A stretch of DNA of 64,000 bases, taken from Phymatolithon calcareum. Taxonomy: Eukaryota; Rhodophyta; Florideophyceae; Hapalidiales. Made by a program: the position numbers and the translations under genes. Location: the NCBI GenBank assembly GCA_977006965.1, contig OZ345371.1, forward strand, positions 310,001 to 374,000, written 5' to 3'. Numbering within the stretch: the first letter of the stretch is position 1; each line of letters starts with the position of its first letter. Below the pieces are notes generated by a model. That model saw nothing but the letters and a program-made list of their open reading frames with translations, had not been told where the DNA came from and did not search any database. Below, one piece after another: positions 12,080 through 23,679 of this stretch.

Positions 12080-13510
12080 GGGATATTTGATGATTTTATT
12101 TTGAGAGCTCCCAAGGCCTCGCCTTGGAGTTGCGGGCCAGTTCTTGCATAATCTCTACGCTAAAGTCGTCTGGCTACTCAAAACGTTTTTGATTCATGAT
12201 TCTCAGGGCTCCTGTCAGTCTCATGCACTCAAACTCAATTTCTGTACTCTTTGTAGTAGTATGGATGGGTGGCCCTGAGGTCTTGCTTTTCCCCCACCAT
12301 TACAGCCCACATAGGCTTACACGCTGTGCCCTCGACTCCGTCGTCCCCTCCGTTTAGGGTTATTTCTAGTATGATAAGACCGATTTGGTAATATATGGCG
12401 GGCTTTCGGCCGCCGGCCCTCAGTAAAAGGGGCAACCCGTGTTTGGTCCAGATCGACCGTCTTCAGTTCCAACCTTCGCGGACCTTTCGCCTCAGGGAAG
12501 GCCCCGCGTACGACCTCGACTCTACGCCGTCGGTCGAGCCTCGGTCCTAGGACCCTCGCCCCTGTGTCTGCGCACGGACGTTAGTGTCCTCTTGCGATTG
12601 GACCCCAAGTCCGTGTGTGTGTTTTGTTGTTTGCTCTGCCACTATCCTCCATCGGGAGAGACCAATCGCTGGAGCCTTGCACGGCCTCTACGGCCAACCG
12701 TTTCCGGACTACTTAGAGGCGTCGATCCGCCGATCTACGCTACCACACTCTTCTTCGACGACGCTAGAGTACGTTTTAAGTCGCCTAGTTCGATCACAAC
12801 GGTAATCCCACAGAAAGCACCCAACACTGATTTCCTCCAAGGGGGTGCTCTGTTGAATGTCAACATTAGGCACCTTAAACGTGTTGTTCTTTCTCCTATG
12901 TAAAGGATCCCTGGTAGCTTGCCTTCAATAGGAGTCGTCATTGATCTTCCTTCTTCTTCTTTTTCCCATACCTTAATTGTTTCCTCTCTCCTCCTATTTT
13001 TCGTGACAGTGGCGGTGCTGGGCATATTTCCCAAAAACATACTTGAAGAATAAATCTTCTGCAGATTCGATTGCTGATTGTAATCGCTTTTTCAGTGGCG
13101 TTACGTGGAGTGCATACTCTCACTTTGGCAAGATAAGCGACTTGAAGACTTTAATGCATGTCACATGCTGAAAGCCTCTAGCATTGACTCCAATATCCCG
13201 CAGTTTGTGTATGCACCCCACTGCATTTCGTACTGTAGATAACGCCATGTCGTCTGTTACGCCTTTGTGATTCATGCTTATTCCAAGATACGAGAGACTC
13301 CATGCTTTATGAAGAACACGACCCGCAATGTGGAAGTTGTGTTTCGCAAGTCCCTTGTATTTAAGGACCTCGCTCTTTCCTGGATTTGTGTTCCAGCTCA
13401 TACCATTTTCCTTCGCCCATATCGTCGCTATATAAAGCAGCTTCTGCATTCCTTCTGCATCCTTAGATTGCAGCTGGCCATCGTCAGCGAATAGTTGCGC
13501 TGGATTATTA
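12080..13510 (-). mobile_element. LINE family A, RT C-terminal copy split by a solo LTR
   Basis: On the minus strand the copy starts just upstream of the RT catalytic site (AQLFADDGQL at about 13490). It runs through ENGMSWNTNPGKSEVLKY, SYLGISMN and KLRDIGVNARG to the C-terminal end, with the 3' tail at 12080. Compared with other A copies, about 120 codons are missing between KYAQHRH and the late C-terminal block, and stops are present. The piece 12252-12747 is a later insertion. Confidence 0.8.
12252..12747. mobile_element. solo LTR, 496 bp, 5-bp TSD
   Basis: This segment interrupts a family A copy, whose uninterrupted sequence is visible in the copy at 24105-24490. It begins TGTAGTAGTATGG and ends CTACGCTACCACA, so it has the TG...CA ends of an LTR. 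It is bounded by the 5-bp direct repeat CTCTT (12247-12251 and 12748-12752). A TATA-like stretch lies near 12390. No second copy or internal polyprotein is present in the window, so it is probably a solo LTR left by recombination. It is more GC-rich than its surroundings. Confidence 0.75.
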
Positions 13511-13854
13511 GAGACGTCGCCGGGGACCTTGGACTTGCACAGAAAGCAATATGTACGAGGTCCAGACTCTGTGGATTGATATCAACGGCTCTTCGACAAA
13601 CAGAAGAGAGAGCATGGGGATTGCCTCGTTCCATAAAACTTCCGGTACTGATTCTATATACTTGCTAAGTGTGGTATTATTTGATAACTGTGTCGAGAAT
13701 TGCGAAGTTCCAAAACTGGAACGGCATTTTGGCAGTACACAAAAAGGCTCGCGCTCGTTCCATGAGTGTTCGGTGAAATGGTTTGGATACTGAGCTGTTC
13801 TGGACGGTGTATCGCTTGCGTGGTATTTTTTTGAATTCTGATTTTCTTGCAACT
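13511..13854. other. spacer with a motif shared by three loci
   Basis: No complete gene is seen. The stretch 13559-13610 resembles 36638-36688 and, more distantly, 27115-27170. Read on the minus strand, all three encode the pattern VC(R/Q)(R/K)A..I..QSLD. A short frame starting with ATG at 13634 (minus) contains it. The identity of this multicopy sequence is unknown. Confidence 0.4.
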
Positions 13855-13949
13855 GTTTAGTTGTTTATTTGAAAGCCCTCATTAACACTCTTAAGACTGT
13901 ACGGGAGCAGCTTTTCGTACCTTGTTCATTCTAGTATATCGCCTGGTCC

Positions 13950-16662
13950 CTAATAGAGGGACTCGTCGTTTTCCATGTTTTCAATTATGGTGACGCTGTA
14001 GAGTAGTATGGAGTCCAATGCCTTTTCCGTTCTTCTCATTTCTCCGGAGTCCAGTTCATACTTTGTTAGGTTCATACGTATGATCTCCATGAGGCGCTCT
14101 GCTGCCGTTCCGAATTTATTCGATATTAGCGTCGTGCTCACTTGAGGTAACCTTCCGCTTGCGTATTTTATGGCCACCTGTCGATGTCTCGCCTTGGCAA
14201 ACCTGAGGATGCCCGGGATCTCATCCGGTTTGTGTTACGGTATTTTACTCTTTCTTCTTGCTTCGAGCCTCGTGCCTTCTTTTGCGAGCAGTATTCGTCG
14301 GAGTTGGCCTTCTCTTCCTGCGTATGTTTGAAGAGGGCCGCGAACTGTTCTTGTTGCAGCATCACGTCAATATCGCGACTTGCCCACTGTAGTTCTTTGA
14401 AGTTTCGCTCTTCCCTTGGCTCGGATAGGAAAGTCGACTTCCTTGCCTTTCCTCCTCGCAGCATCCTCAGCACTAATTTCTCTCCTGTGTTCCGGTGGTA
14501 AGATCCTGCACATAAGCCGTAGTCGCTCGATCCTTCCACTTGCCGTACCACCGTATACTTGGAAGAAGAAGGTTCTTTCTACTTCTTTGATATCTCCTTG
14601 CACTTCTGAAGTCCACGGTGTGAGATGGATAGCGTATTCCCACCTTGGTTGGATCAACGACTTGTAGATACGTATGGGATTCAGGATGTTTATCCCCCGA
14701 ATGAATACCCCAAGTGGTTTTAGTTGGTGTACCGCTGCTTTGGTGTTTTTATACGCCTGATTGTGCTTCTGACCGTAATTTCGCTTGGTCCTAGAGATAT
14801 CCCGAGGTATGAAACTTCAGGTACCTGCGAAAGCGTCTGGTGCGTTAGAAGGAATGTGTAGTTCTTTGTCTCGATCGACTCCAGCACCTCGCTCTTACCT
14901 TTTCTGGTGTTCTACATCATTCCTCTCTCTTCGGCCAATTTCATTAAAATATCGAGCAGGTGCTGCAGCGCGTGCGGGGTTTTCGCTAGCAGGATCACAT
15001 CTTCTGCAAATAAAACTCCATTATGTCTGCTACCTCGCTCGGAACAGCGCTTATCCGCTCCGCGATCTCGTCCATAAATATGTTATACAGACTTGGGCTG
15101 AGCGGTGACCCTTGGGGGACGCATTTGTCCACTGTGAACCAGTTCTTGTTGCTGTCTCACGCCGTGAGGAACCAGGAGGGCAATATGAATGCTTCACACA
15201 TGTCGCTGATGTCCTTAAGTAAGACCAGTCTCATCCGTTCCTGGAGCAGTTTCCTACGTACAGTGTCATATGCAGCTTTGAGGTCGAGGACTGCGATGCA
15301 CCTAAGCCCTTTGAGGTCCACGTTACTCTTGAGCATCACTGGTTTCACCTTATCGAGACCTGCCGTTTTCTTTAGAGGTGCGTTTGCTAGGGCTTCCGTG
15401 ATCTCTTCCTTCATCTCCTGCGGGCACGCGAAAAAGGGTATTTCTTGCCTCCAATTGTTCTTGTCAGAGCAAGTCGTGGAGACGTGAGCCGTGAAGAGCA
15501 TGTGGTCCAGTGGTTTCCCCGACGCCTTGTTACGCGCTGTCCTCCTCGACCTCATTCGTTTCATTTTAGATAATTGCGAGATTGCGGTTGCCGAATCTTT
15601 TTGTTCAAGTTCGGAGAACGACCGTTTCCTATTATTCACAAGCCTTCTAATTCGTCTCTTGCATTTCTTATATTTTTCCCACCTCTCGGGCTCTTGCGTC
15701 CTTAGGGCTTTCTTGCACAACTTTTTCCTCTTCGTTGTTAAGTGATCCAAGTTTGAGTTCCAAAAGGACTTGAACCTGGGAGGCCTTTTTTAATCAGCTC
15801 TCCACGGTTCTGTCCATATATCGACGATCTCGTTATATATCTTGTTTAGTCCTCTTGAATCTTTGCAGTTCTTTACGTTCGCCAGTTTTTCCGGGAGCTT
15901 CTTTCGGTACTCATCTCCGACTGTTTTCTGGAACTCAGCATTTTTCTAGTTCTTCACCGAGACCATCCTTCGTTGTGGAGAAGAAAGTATCTCGTCAGAG
16001 TTTCAGAGACACGTTATGACTGGTTTGTATTGCGTGCTACCAGTCCAGACACCTTCCGGGTATCGACTAGTTGATATTCGCATACCCTTGGTTACGAAGT
16101 AGTCAATATTGCTCGAGTAGCTCTTTGTTTGGAACGTAGGTCCTTCTCCTGTGCAGATGTTCCAGTTTTTCCTGTCCAACGAACACACGAGCTGGTTACC
16201 TCTTCAATAAGATAACTTGTCCCACCGATCGTGCCTGGCGTTCCAATCACCAGCAAGGATTGCCTTATTCCTTGCGTGTGTGATTATCATGCTTAGGCAT
16301 TTCTCAGTTTCTTCTTTGGTAGATTTCGGAGACAGGAAGTCGACACCGCTCTTGATTTTCCCGATCTTTGCTATGATGAGCTGGAAGTTTTTCTCTGCGT
16401 GCTTGAATGTAAGTTTTACGCCACAAGATTTTCGAAAGAAGAGAGAAACTCCTCCTGAGTTTCGACCTCTTGGTGGGGGTGGACGCGGGGCATTGATGGC
16501 ATAGCAGTTCGCCCGAACTTTTCTTTCTGGATGTAGATGGGTTTCTGTAATCCCAATAAAGTCGAAGTTGTGGTTCCGGACCAGTTTCTCGAGGTATTTA
16601 TGTGTTTCAGGAGATCCACAGACGTTCAGCGTAGCTATGTGCCACTTTTTGTTGAAGATCAT
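13950..16662 (-). pseudogene. family C ORF2: endonuclease-RT polyprotein, broken
   Basis: ATG at 16662 (MIFNKKWHIATLNVCG) opens an APE-type endonuclease with ITETH, GGVSLFF and GDWNARHDRW. The same frame continues through in-frame stops at 16204 (TGA), 16003 (TGA), about 15945 (TAG) and about 15790 (TAA). It then passes through the linker (RPPRFKSFWNSNLDHL) into RT motif A (AVLDLKAAYD). The RT fingers are deleted before motif A. Motif B is VPQGSPLSPSLYN, and the catalytic box reads FAED instead of FADD after a frameshift. The C-terminal domain ends at 13950. The start lies 16 nt after the ORF1 stop. Confidence 0.85.
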
Positions 16663-16678
16663 TGCTTTAGTCCTTGTT

Positions 16679-18595
16679 TTACTTAGATCCTTCGGGAGTA
16701 TCGGTGGAGATCTCGGTGTCTTTCTCTGCGGGTGTGAAATGCATTGCCGGTGTGGGATGGTCCGAATCTATGTTTCCTTCCTGTGGCTTCTCTTCTTTCC
16801 GGAGAATTTGCTTAAAACCAAGGGAAACCAGCTGCCTGCGCGCGAATTGATTCCAATGGGCAGGGATTCTTTGGTCTCTGTCCATCTCCGTTATCTTCCT
16901 TTCCGCCGTTCTGGCAAGGGTTCTGTACCAGTCCTTAGCTTGGATGTTTTTTGCCGCTTTTTCGCAGAGGCGAGCCCTGCTCCTCAGTTTAGCAAGGTTT
17001 CTTGCCTGTCCCTCGCTTGAGTTAGCTATGCGCTTGTTGCCTAGGGCACTATCAAAGGCACTGAAGCGGGGCATCAACACAAGGTTTGTGGATCTCACTA
17101 GTGCCTTGATTGGTTGTACGTCTTTTTTCTGGGTTAGGATCTCCATGACGGAGTTTCTAATGAATGAAATATGCAGCGCATTATTTTTCGAGAGTAGTTC
17201 TCTGATGGCTTCTTCTATCTCACTTCTTTCTGCTCTGGGAAGATTCTTGACGTACAGAGCGGCAATTTGGGCGCCCTGTCCTTTGCGTCTCATGAATGCT
17301 CCCATGAGCTCTCCAAAACGTGTCACCTTCTCTTTGTTCTCTCCTAGAAGGGCGTCGTCTGATGTGTTTTGCTTTAGAACGTGCAGATATGACCTCCTGT
17401 TTGGCTCTTGCTCTGGCTCGTTCCTAGGATTTTCGGCAGGACTAGTTGGAAGGCCTGAAGCATTGTCTCATGCTTTGTTTTCCTCTCCCCACTCCATTTC
17501 TGGTGAAGAAGGGTTGTCTTCATCTTCCGCAAAAACGCTTCGCGGGGGTTCTGGCTCCCTATTATTATTAGCTCGGAGAATCGCTTTCTCCTCAGCTGAG
17601 GTCCGTACTCGGGCCTCAAGGGCAGAGACACGGTTTACGGTAACTGTGAATCTGGATTCCATCTCTTTCAGTCTCTTTGACATTTCAGAGATAGCCTTAT
17701 CCATATGTTCTTGACTCTGCTTTGGTTCTCTGGAAGCTGTGCCTACTTCGGGAAACTTTGTCTCACTTCGGGGAGAACACTCGATTATGTTAACGTGTTG
17801 TGAGACTTCATTCTCCTTTTTCGTGAGCCCGCACTTTGTCATAATTAGTTTCAGTGGGGCCCTGACTGTTCCTCCAGTAATCTTCATCCTGACCTTCGTG
17901 CTGTAGTCCGGACATGTTGCTAAATGGCGAACTTTCACGAACTTCTGTCGGGTCGGGTTCTGATGGACGTTTTTCGAAATCAGATGCTCCTCGGCATTTT
18001 CTAATTCCTTCTTCACTTGCCGGGTTGATGCACCATTTCCGACGTTCTCGTCGTCGTCAACCAGCGTCTCTCCTTCATCTGCACCAGAGGTCCCATCAGG
18101 TCCGGAACTGTTTCTCATAAATTCGCTATTTTTGGCAATATTTTGCACCGCCGCCGTATTCGGGCGCGATGCTTGCCGAGTCGATCTACGACTGCGGTTG
18201 ACGATCCAGGGACCTTCATCGTTCGTCTCCTTGATTTCGCCATCTATAGCGCGATTCATTGTCGCGGCCTCCCCCATCGGAGGTGTGGCGTCCCCTCGAT
18301 GGGCTACTTGCGCCCAGGTGCGCTTGTTCGCTTGTACAGTAGTACCAACTTGAAACCGGACCCGAATGGTCCTAAACAGTCACTTGACCTCTGTTAGTTG
18401 CTTAAACATGCTTGTTTGGTATGTCACTTGATACCACCTCTTGGCAACATCCGGATTGAACCTTTTGACAGTGTATCCGAGGTGGGTGGAAATTATCTCG
18501 AGCGCTGTATTCGTGTCTATTTGTGCATCGAACATTCTCCTGCATAGGGACAACAGTTTCTTCGAGTGAATATCAGTATAAGTTACAAAGTTCAT
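16679..18595 (-). pseudogene. family C ORF1, two in-frame TGA stops
   Basis: A single frame of about 639 codons runs from ATG 18595 to TAA at 16679, interrupted only by TGA at 18380-18382 and 17468-17470. It holds a basic/acidic N-terminal half, a Cys-containing block (ATCPDYSTKVRMKITGG), a coiled coil (ISEMSKRLKEMESRFTVTV) and a C-terminal block (AALYVKNLPRAERSEIEEAI). The coiled coil and C-terminal block correspond in order to blocks of family L ORF1. ORF1 proteins of LINEs bind element RNA and form particles. The true start may be the later ATG at 18277, after the first stop. Confidence 0.75.
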
Positions 18596-18600
18596 ATATC

Positions 18601-19009
18601 CTTATGCGTTTGTATGTTTAATATCTGTGATATCCATCATTACGACATGAGATACACAATACGTTTGCAATCTTCTGTTGCAGGATGCGTTATTTTGGTG
18701 ATATACAGAGCAACCAGAAAAATACCAGGGTTTCTGCTTGGTTTGGGAGAACAGGGGAAGGCCATCAACAAGATTATCATTCACCATATTCACTAGCTTG
18801 CCATGTTTAGTGTGGTTCAAGATCAAGTACCCTTATTCCCTTAAAATCAGAGCCCTAATATCCGAGCTATTAGATTTAGGAGTTAGGAGGGGCTAAAATG
18901 TGCAGAATAGTTGCTATTACGTCGTTATTGATATGAGTAAGGAAAATTCAGTGTCGTAGGTTTTGTGAATCGTTATGGGCGCCAGATGTTGTAGTGATGC
19001 GGTCTCCAG
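18601..19009. other. unassigned spacer
   Basis: Between the family C 5' end and the next family A copy I see only short frames on both strands with no domain. It may be genomic flank of either insertion. Confidence 0.4.
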
Positions 19010-19713
19010 TCGTGCCGGCATGGTTGAGCATTTCAAATCTTGGACAGGAAAATCGAATGAGAGTGCTCTGTCGGCTAGATAGTCCGGAGGTGAGGAGGAC
19101 TCACCAAGCGGAAAGGTTTTCTTTAAGTCTGTTAAAACGGAAAACGTACCTCGAACAGGCAGAAGAATACCGAGGAAGACAGGAGGATATGGCAGAAGTA
19201 TCGAAGGACATTAACTATCTCAGAAACGAGGAGCACCTCAGCAAAGCATTGAAAAAAACATCAAAAGGCAAAGTGTCAAAGAAGCGACGATTAGAAGATG
19301 CAAGCCAAGTGTGGCAAAAATGGCAAGAGGATCGCTCAGTGAAAATCCCGGTAAACAAGCATAAGGAGTTGCTAGGAGTGTTACAAATAACGGACAGGAC
19401 GACAAGGCTCAAATGCCTAAGACTGATTTTTAGCAAAGCTCCGTTGTGGAGGAAATTAATCCTCGGTGAGTATTTCGGAACCGGTGCTGAAATTGAGCGT
19501 ATTGCACTCCAACGCATACTCGGGTCTGAGATGATGGACAAAGAGACTGAATATGAATGCAAAAGACTAAATCGAGCTCCCATATGCAGAGAAACTCGAA
19601 TCAAGAAAATATTAGGAAAATAGAATGCGGTAAGTTAGAAGTAATTGAGAAGCTGCCCCGTTACTCACAGTGAGGTCTTGGGTGCTTTTAAAATAAATCA
19701 ACATATATCCCCC
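19010..19713 (+). mobile_element. LINE family A, 5'-truncated copy with clean C-terminus
   Basis: An uninterrupted frame up to the stop at 19621-19623 encodes RMRVLCRLDSPEVRRTHQAE, a charged helical stretch, LGVLQITDRTTRLKCL, KAPLWRKLILGEYFGTG and MDKETEYECKRL. This is the complete family A C-terminal domain. The tail (AAGC/GCTT, CCC/GGG, CTCA/TGAG, then AAATAAATC and ATATATCCC) is a good reference for the family. The 5' junction lies near 19010-19040 and no convincing target duplication was seen. Confidence 0.85.
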
Positions 19714-19839
19714 TGTCCAAAGAAAATGTCCGAAAACAACTACTTAAATAAGAACATAAGTGAGGATTGTAGCGCAACGAAAAATCTCTCAGTTGCAATA
19801 ATTGACAAAGGGAGCTTCAATCACGAAGGAACACTCCTA

Positions 19840-20062
19840 AGACTAAACGGGAGAAGCTTTTCATAACTTGTTCATTCTAGTATATCGCGTGGTCCCTAAT
19901 ACAGGGACTCGGCGGTTTCCATATTATCAACTATGGCGGCGCTGTAGAGTAGTAGGGCAGCTAATGCCTTTTCCGTTAGAGTCCAGTTCATACTATGCTA
20001 GGTTCTTGCGTACGGTCTTCAGGTGGCGCCCGGCTGAAACTAGCGTCGTAGTTAAATTGATG
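19840..20062 (-). mobile_element. LINE family C 3' terminal fragment
   Basis: This matches 13890-14110 in the same (minus) orientation, including the segment around the ORF2 stop and the start of the 3' tail. It is shorter and diverged, with deletions in the coding part. It is a 5'-truncated or eroded copy. Confidence 0.7.
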
Positions 20063-20440
20063 GTCCTTTAAATACACTTTTTGGAATTACATACGGCCTG
20101 GGGATCATGACCGTCGGAAAGGTGTGAAGTAGAAATATTTGTTTTAACCCGACGCCACATGAGTAATAATTGACTAGGAGAGTAGAGAGAGTAAAGAGTG
20201 GGAGAGACTAGACAGCTTGGAGGAAAGAAGGACAAGCCAAAATACTTCCAATAGATACCCGACAGAGTAAGCGTGTTGACCACCCCCGGGGTACAGTTCA
20301 TAGTCTTGCGGGAACTCATGCGGTCGAGGTGATCATCTTCGAGCGCGACTCTGCGCGGTCTAGGGCCAGGCGATATGAAAAATGAGTGTAGACCGGTAAG
20401 AATCCGCGCCGTTCACGGAGCACACTCCATATCCTCTTGG
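20063..20440. other. unassigned spacer
   Basis: No domain or repeat was recognised in this 380-bp stretch between a family C scrap and the next LINE fragment. Confidence 0.35.
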
Positions 20441-20925
20441 CATCTCACTCCTTCGGCTTCACAATACGGCACATCGCTCTGCTTCTATACGCACTCCTTC
20501 TGCCCGGTTTCCCAAATATTTGGCCGAAGAACATCGACTCCACCTTCTTCATCTCAAGCTCCACTTTGGGTGTCCATGGTGTCAGATGTACTGCATACTC
20601 CCACCTCGACTGTACAAGAGACTTGTACAACCTGATTGACCTCGACGGGTGCACGCCGTTCGTGAAGACCCCAAGGCGCCTCATTTTTGGAGTTCTTGAT
20701 TCTTTCGACAAGTTTGGAATCTGATATCCCATCCTCGGTTATCGTAACACCAAGGTATTTCACTTCCCGTTGTTTCGTCAGCTTCCTTCCCGACAGTTGG
20801 AATTGTAGTCGTGCCGTGGCCCTTGTCCATAGGATTGCACTTTTTGTCGCATTCCACTTCATTTCATTCTCTTCTGCCCATTTCGACGCCAGGTCCAGAA
20901 TTTTCTGCAGCCCCTTTACAAAAAT
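20441..20925 (-). pseudogene. LINE ORF2 post-RT fragment
   Basis: On the minus strand, two frames joined by one frameshift give WAEENEMKWNATKSAIL, EVKYLGVTITEDGISDSKL, then VFTNGVHPSRSIRLYKSL, EYAVHLTPWTPKVELEM and FGQIFGK. This is the region just after the RT active site, the thumb and connector. It resembles families B and L and the scrap at 5429. It meets the next copy head to head at about 20925. Confidence 0.75.
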
Positions 20926-21938
20926 GCTTGAGCGCATCCGCCACGCCAAGATCGCGGTATATCAACTGAGGTCCCTGGGTGTCTCGTTGCGAGCACTCAG
21001 CCCCTTGAAAGCAGTGAAGTCATACAAGGCGTTGATACAACCAAGATGGGAGTATGCAATGCACCTGACGCCATGGACGCCGAGAGTCCAGACAGCTATC
21101 GCAGGAGTGGAGAAAACATTTTTCGCACAAGTATTCGGTCCAATATCGAAAAACCGCTATGTCAGACTTCGCCTTCTTTGCCGAATTCACAACGCCGAAA
21201 ACAGGAGACTTGTTCTAGCACTCAAAATGCTGGAACGAGCCAGATCAAAGAAAAGGAGCCTTCTGGCCTTCCCAATCGAGGAAAGAGATGTGGATGAACT
21301 ACAATGGGTTAGTCGAGACATATCGGCAATGCTACAGTACGATCTATTCGAGACGGCACTGACTTCCCTCAAACAGGGAGTTTCAGCAAAATCGTTGCGG
21401 ACCTTGCTCTTCAAAGACGAAGGAGACGTCTCGGAGTCCAACAGAAAGAGAAAAATTCCCTAAGATCTGCCCGGGTCCACCCCGGCGATTATCAGACTAC
21501 CGAAAACACGGCACCGCCAATTAGCGGTAAAGTGGGCATTCGGTCGGTTCCCGCCATTGAGCACATCACTTCTCACAGACAAGTTCGGTGATACCGTACC
21601 AATCCTCATGAGCAACCTGGAAGAATATGTCGGAAGATATCATCCGATCAAAGAGGAGATTGATATTACTGAAAAAGCTCTAGACAAGATAATCTTCTTC
21701 ACTATCGTCTTTTACGACGACATGGAATAGACAAGGCGCCAATTGAGGAAATCTGATCAGTGGACCCCAAGCTTTTCCCTCCGCCCTTTTACGGGAGAGG
21801 GTTTTTGCAGCTAGGGCTACAACGTTAGCCCGGGCTACAAGTATTTGAATATATGATCGAAGCTACAACGTAGCTGCTGAAACGCATCTCCCTTGCAGTC
21901 TCATGAGTGTTACTGAGGGCGTTTAATAAATTCCAAAT
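20926..21938 (+). mobile_element. LINE family B, 5'-truncated copy with 3' tail
   Basis: The frame 20926-21730 encodes the connector (YKALIQPRWEYAMHLTPWTP), LRLLCRIHNAENRR, and after one in-frame TAA at 21461 the late block (PKTRHRQLAVKWAFGRFPP), ending with TAG. The 3' tail (21731-21938) holds AAACGC/GCGTTT flanking an inner near-palindrome and then AATAAA. It is the reference for the B tail seen again at 25240 and 38480-40870. In place of AAGC/GCTT, its outer stem uses ACGC/GCGT. Confidence 0.85.
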
Positions 21939-22167
21939 TCAAAAAAACACTCCATATCCTTACGGAAACACAGGTACACGTGGAGATCAAGCAAGTATAC
22001 GACGCTACGCCGTGCAAGGTTGGGCCAGTCTCGAAGATAGTAGCGCAGGCGTCGTAGTGACGCGCGATGAAGAACAACGAAATGAAAATAAAGGAAAAGA
22101 ATGTAGGAATTGGAGAAGAGAGTGAACTAGGTAAACAAATAAGCGAAACTCGCCAAAAGAAGAGTCC

Positions 22168-23660
22168 AGGGATATATGTTGATTTATTTTAAAAGCTCTC
22201 AAAGCCTCAATTTGAGTAACAGGGCAGATTCTCACTGTTTTCCATACTCATCTATCTATTATCCTTCTAATATCCCCTTAATTCGAGTTTCTCTCCCTGT
22301 GAGGGCCCAAGTAAGTCTTTTGCATTCATATTTCGTTTCTTGGTCCATTTCTTAGACGGCAGTATCGTTGCAACACGATAAGCACCACCACAGCACCAGT
22401 CCCAAAGCACTTCGCCAGAATGGATTTTCTCCACAAAGGAAATCTGTTGAAAATGACTCTCAGGCATCTCAACCATGCAGTTCTGTCCCTTATATATAGC
22501 ACTCCTGGTAGTTTGTTCGGTACGCCGATCGGGATTTTAACTGTCCGACCCTCTTCTTCCAACTACCAGACTTTGACTGTTGCTTGTAGGAGTCGCTTTT
22601 TGGACACGATACCTTCTTCCGCTTGTTTCAGAGCTTCTCTAAGGTATTCCTCTTCCCCGAGATACCCAATGTCCTTTGATACGTCTTCCAGATCATCTTC
22701 TCTTCCCTGGTATTCTTCTGAAAGCTCCGGGAACTTCCTCCGTCTTACCAAGCTTAAGGCGAATCTTTCAGCCTAGTGGATTCTCCTCATCTGTGGGCTG
22801 GCGAGACGGCAGAGCACTCGCATCCTCTCCCTTCGATACTCGGCATATTTTCCAAAAACGTATCTGTAGAAAAGACCTTCTTCTGCTTCAATTGCCGATA
22901 GTAGTCGTTTCGTGATCGGTGTCAGGTGAATGGCATACTTCCATTTGCGGAGAATCAACGACTTGAAAATCCTGATGCACGTGGCTGGTTGGAGTCCTCT
23001 GACGTTCAAGCCAATTTGGCGGAGTTTGTGTATGCATCCCATCACCTTCCGAACTCTTGAGATTGCTGTATCGTCGGTGACTCCGCTGTTGTTCATACTG
23101 ATCCCGAGGTAGGACAGTGTCCAGGCCTTGGCTAATTGATCGAGCTCTCTGTTCCAGAACGTCTTGTATCGTCCCGGCCTGGGCTTGTCGGAGGTCCAGG
23201 GCTCTGTGATCTTGGCGCGTAGAATTTTGTACCAAGCGTTGAGGTCATCTTCATTGACACAAGCGCGCAGTTTTTGGATCATCTTTGAGGCCCACGAGGA
23301 TATTTCCGCATAGGCTTGTGCCGCTCGTTCTGGGCATTTCCTTGCTGCTCTTAATATGAACTTTTCCTTCTGCTGTGCGACAATTTTGTTATTCAAGAAT
23401 CGCATTCAACCCGGTGTGTGCTCTGTGTTACCATCATCCGTTCTGAACATACAGATCTTCAGCTTCCGCTGACTTCGCAAGAAATACGTCGATATTGCTT
23501 CTCCCTTGATTTGTCACGAATATGGGTCTGCTCGCAGTCCTTATTCTCCAGATGTGCCTCGCCGCCCACGATACTATCTTGGTCCTCCTCCAGTTTCCCT
23601 TATGGTCCCAAAGTCTGTGTCTCGCGTCGATGTTCGGCTGGATGACACTCGACAAAGTTG
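22168..23660 (-). mobile_element. LINE family A copy with the RT deleted
   Basis: Reading the minus strand: an endonuclease block (DARHRLWDHKGN, then GRSNIDVFLAK), the linker (DLNAWYKILRAKITEPWTSD, then FWNRELDQLAKA), and then an abrupt jump to WTLSYLGISMN after the RT. The C-terminal domain follows, with frameshifts, and ends at the tail near 22168. The RT palm is therefore missing by an internal deletion. The rest is in order, so it was once a longer A element. It is the closest relative of the copy at 8426. Confidence 0.8.
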
Positions 23661-23679
23661 CGGGAACTCGAGCTGTCTT

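Larger units (their letters stand above)
13855..18600 (-). mobile_element. LINE family C, nearly full length, inactive
   Basis: About 4.7 kb on the minus strand carries, in order, ORF1 (18595-16679), APE endonuclease, RT, a C-terminal domain and a 3' tail. The tail is 3' of ORF2, with the terminal fold (AAAGC/GCTTT, CTC/GAG, inner near-palindrome) followed by AAATAAAC. Partial copies of the same tail occur at 19840-20062 (minus) and 25585-25690 (plus). No clear target duplication was found, so the 5' end is provisional. Many in-frame stops and an RT deletion show it is dead. Confidence 0.85.

Noticed and set aside
16944-17714. 256-codon plus-strand frame
   Set aside because: It is antisense to family C ORF1, which has domain similarity to family L ORF1 on the minus strand.
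13855-18600. alternative genetic code, from the TGA codons in family C
   Set aside because: TAG and TAA also interrupt the frame, the RT box is mutated, and intact family L uses TGA to end ORF1.
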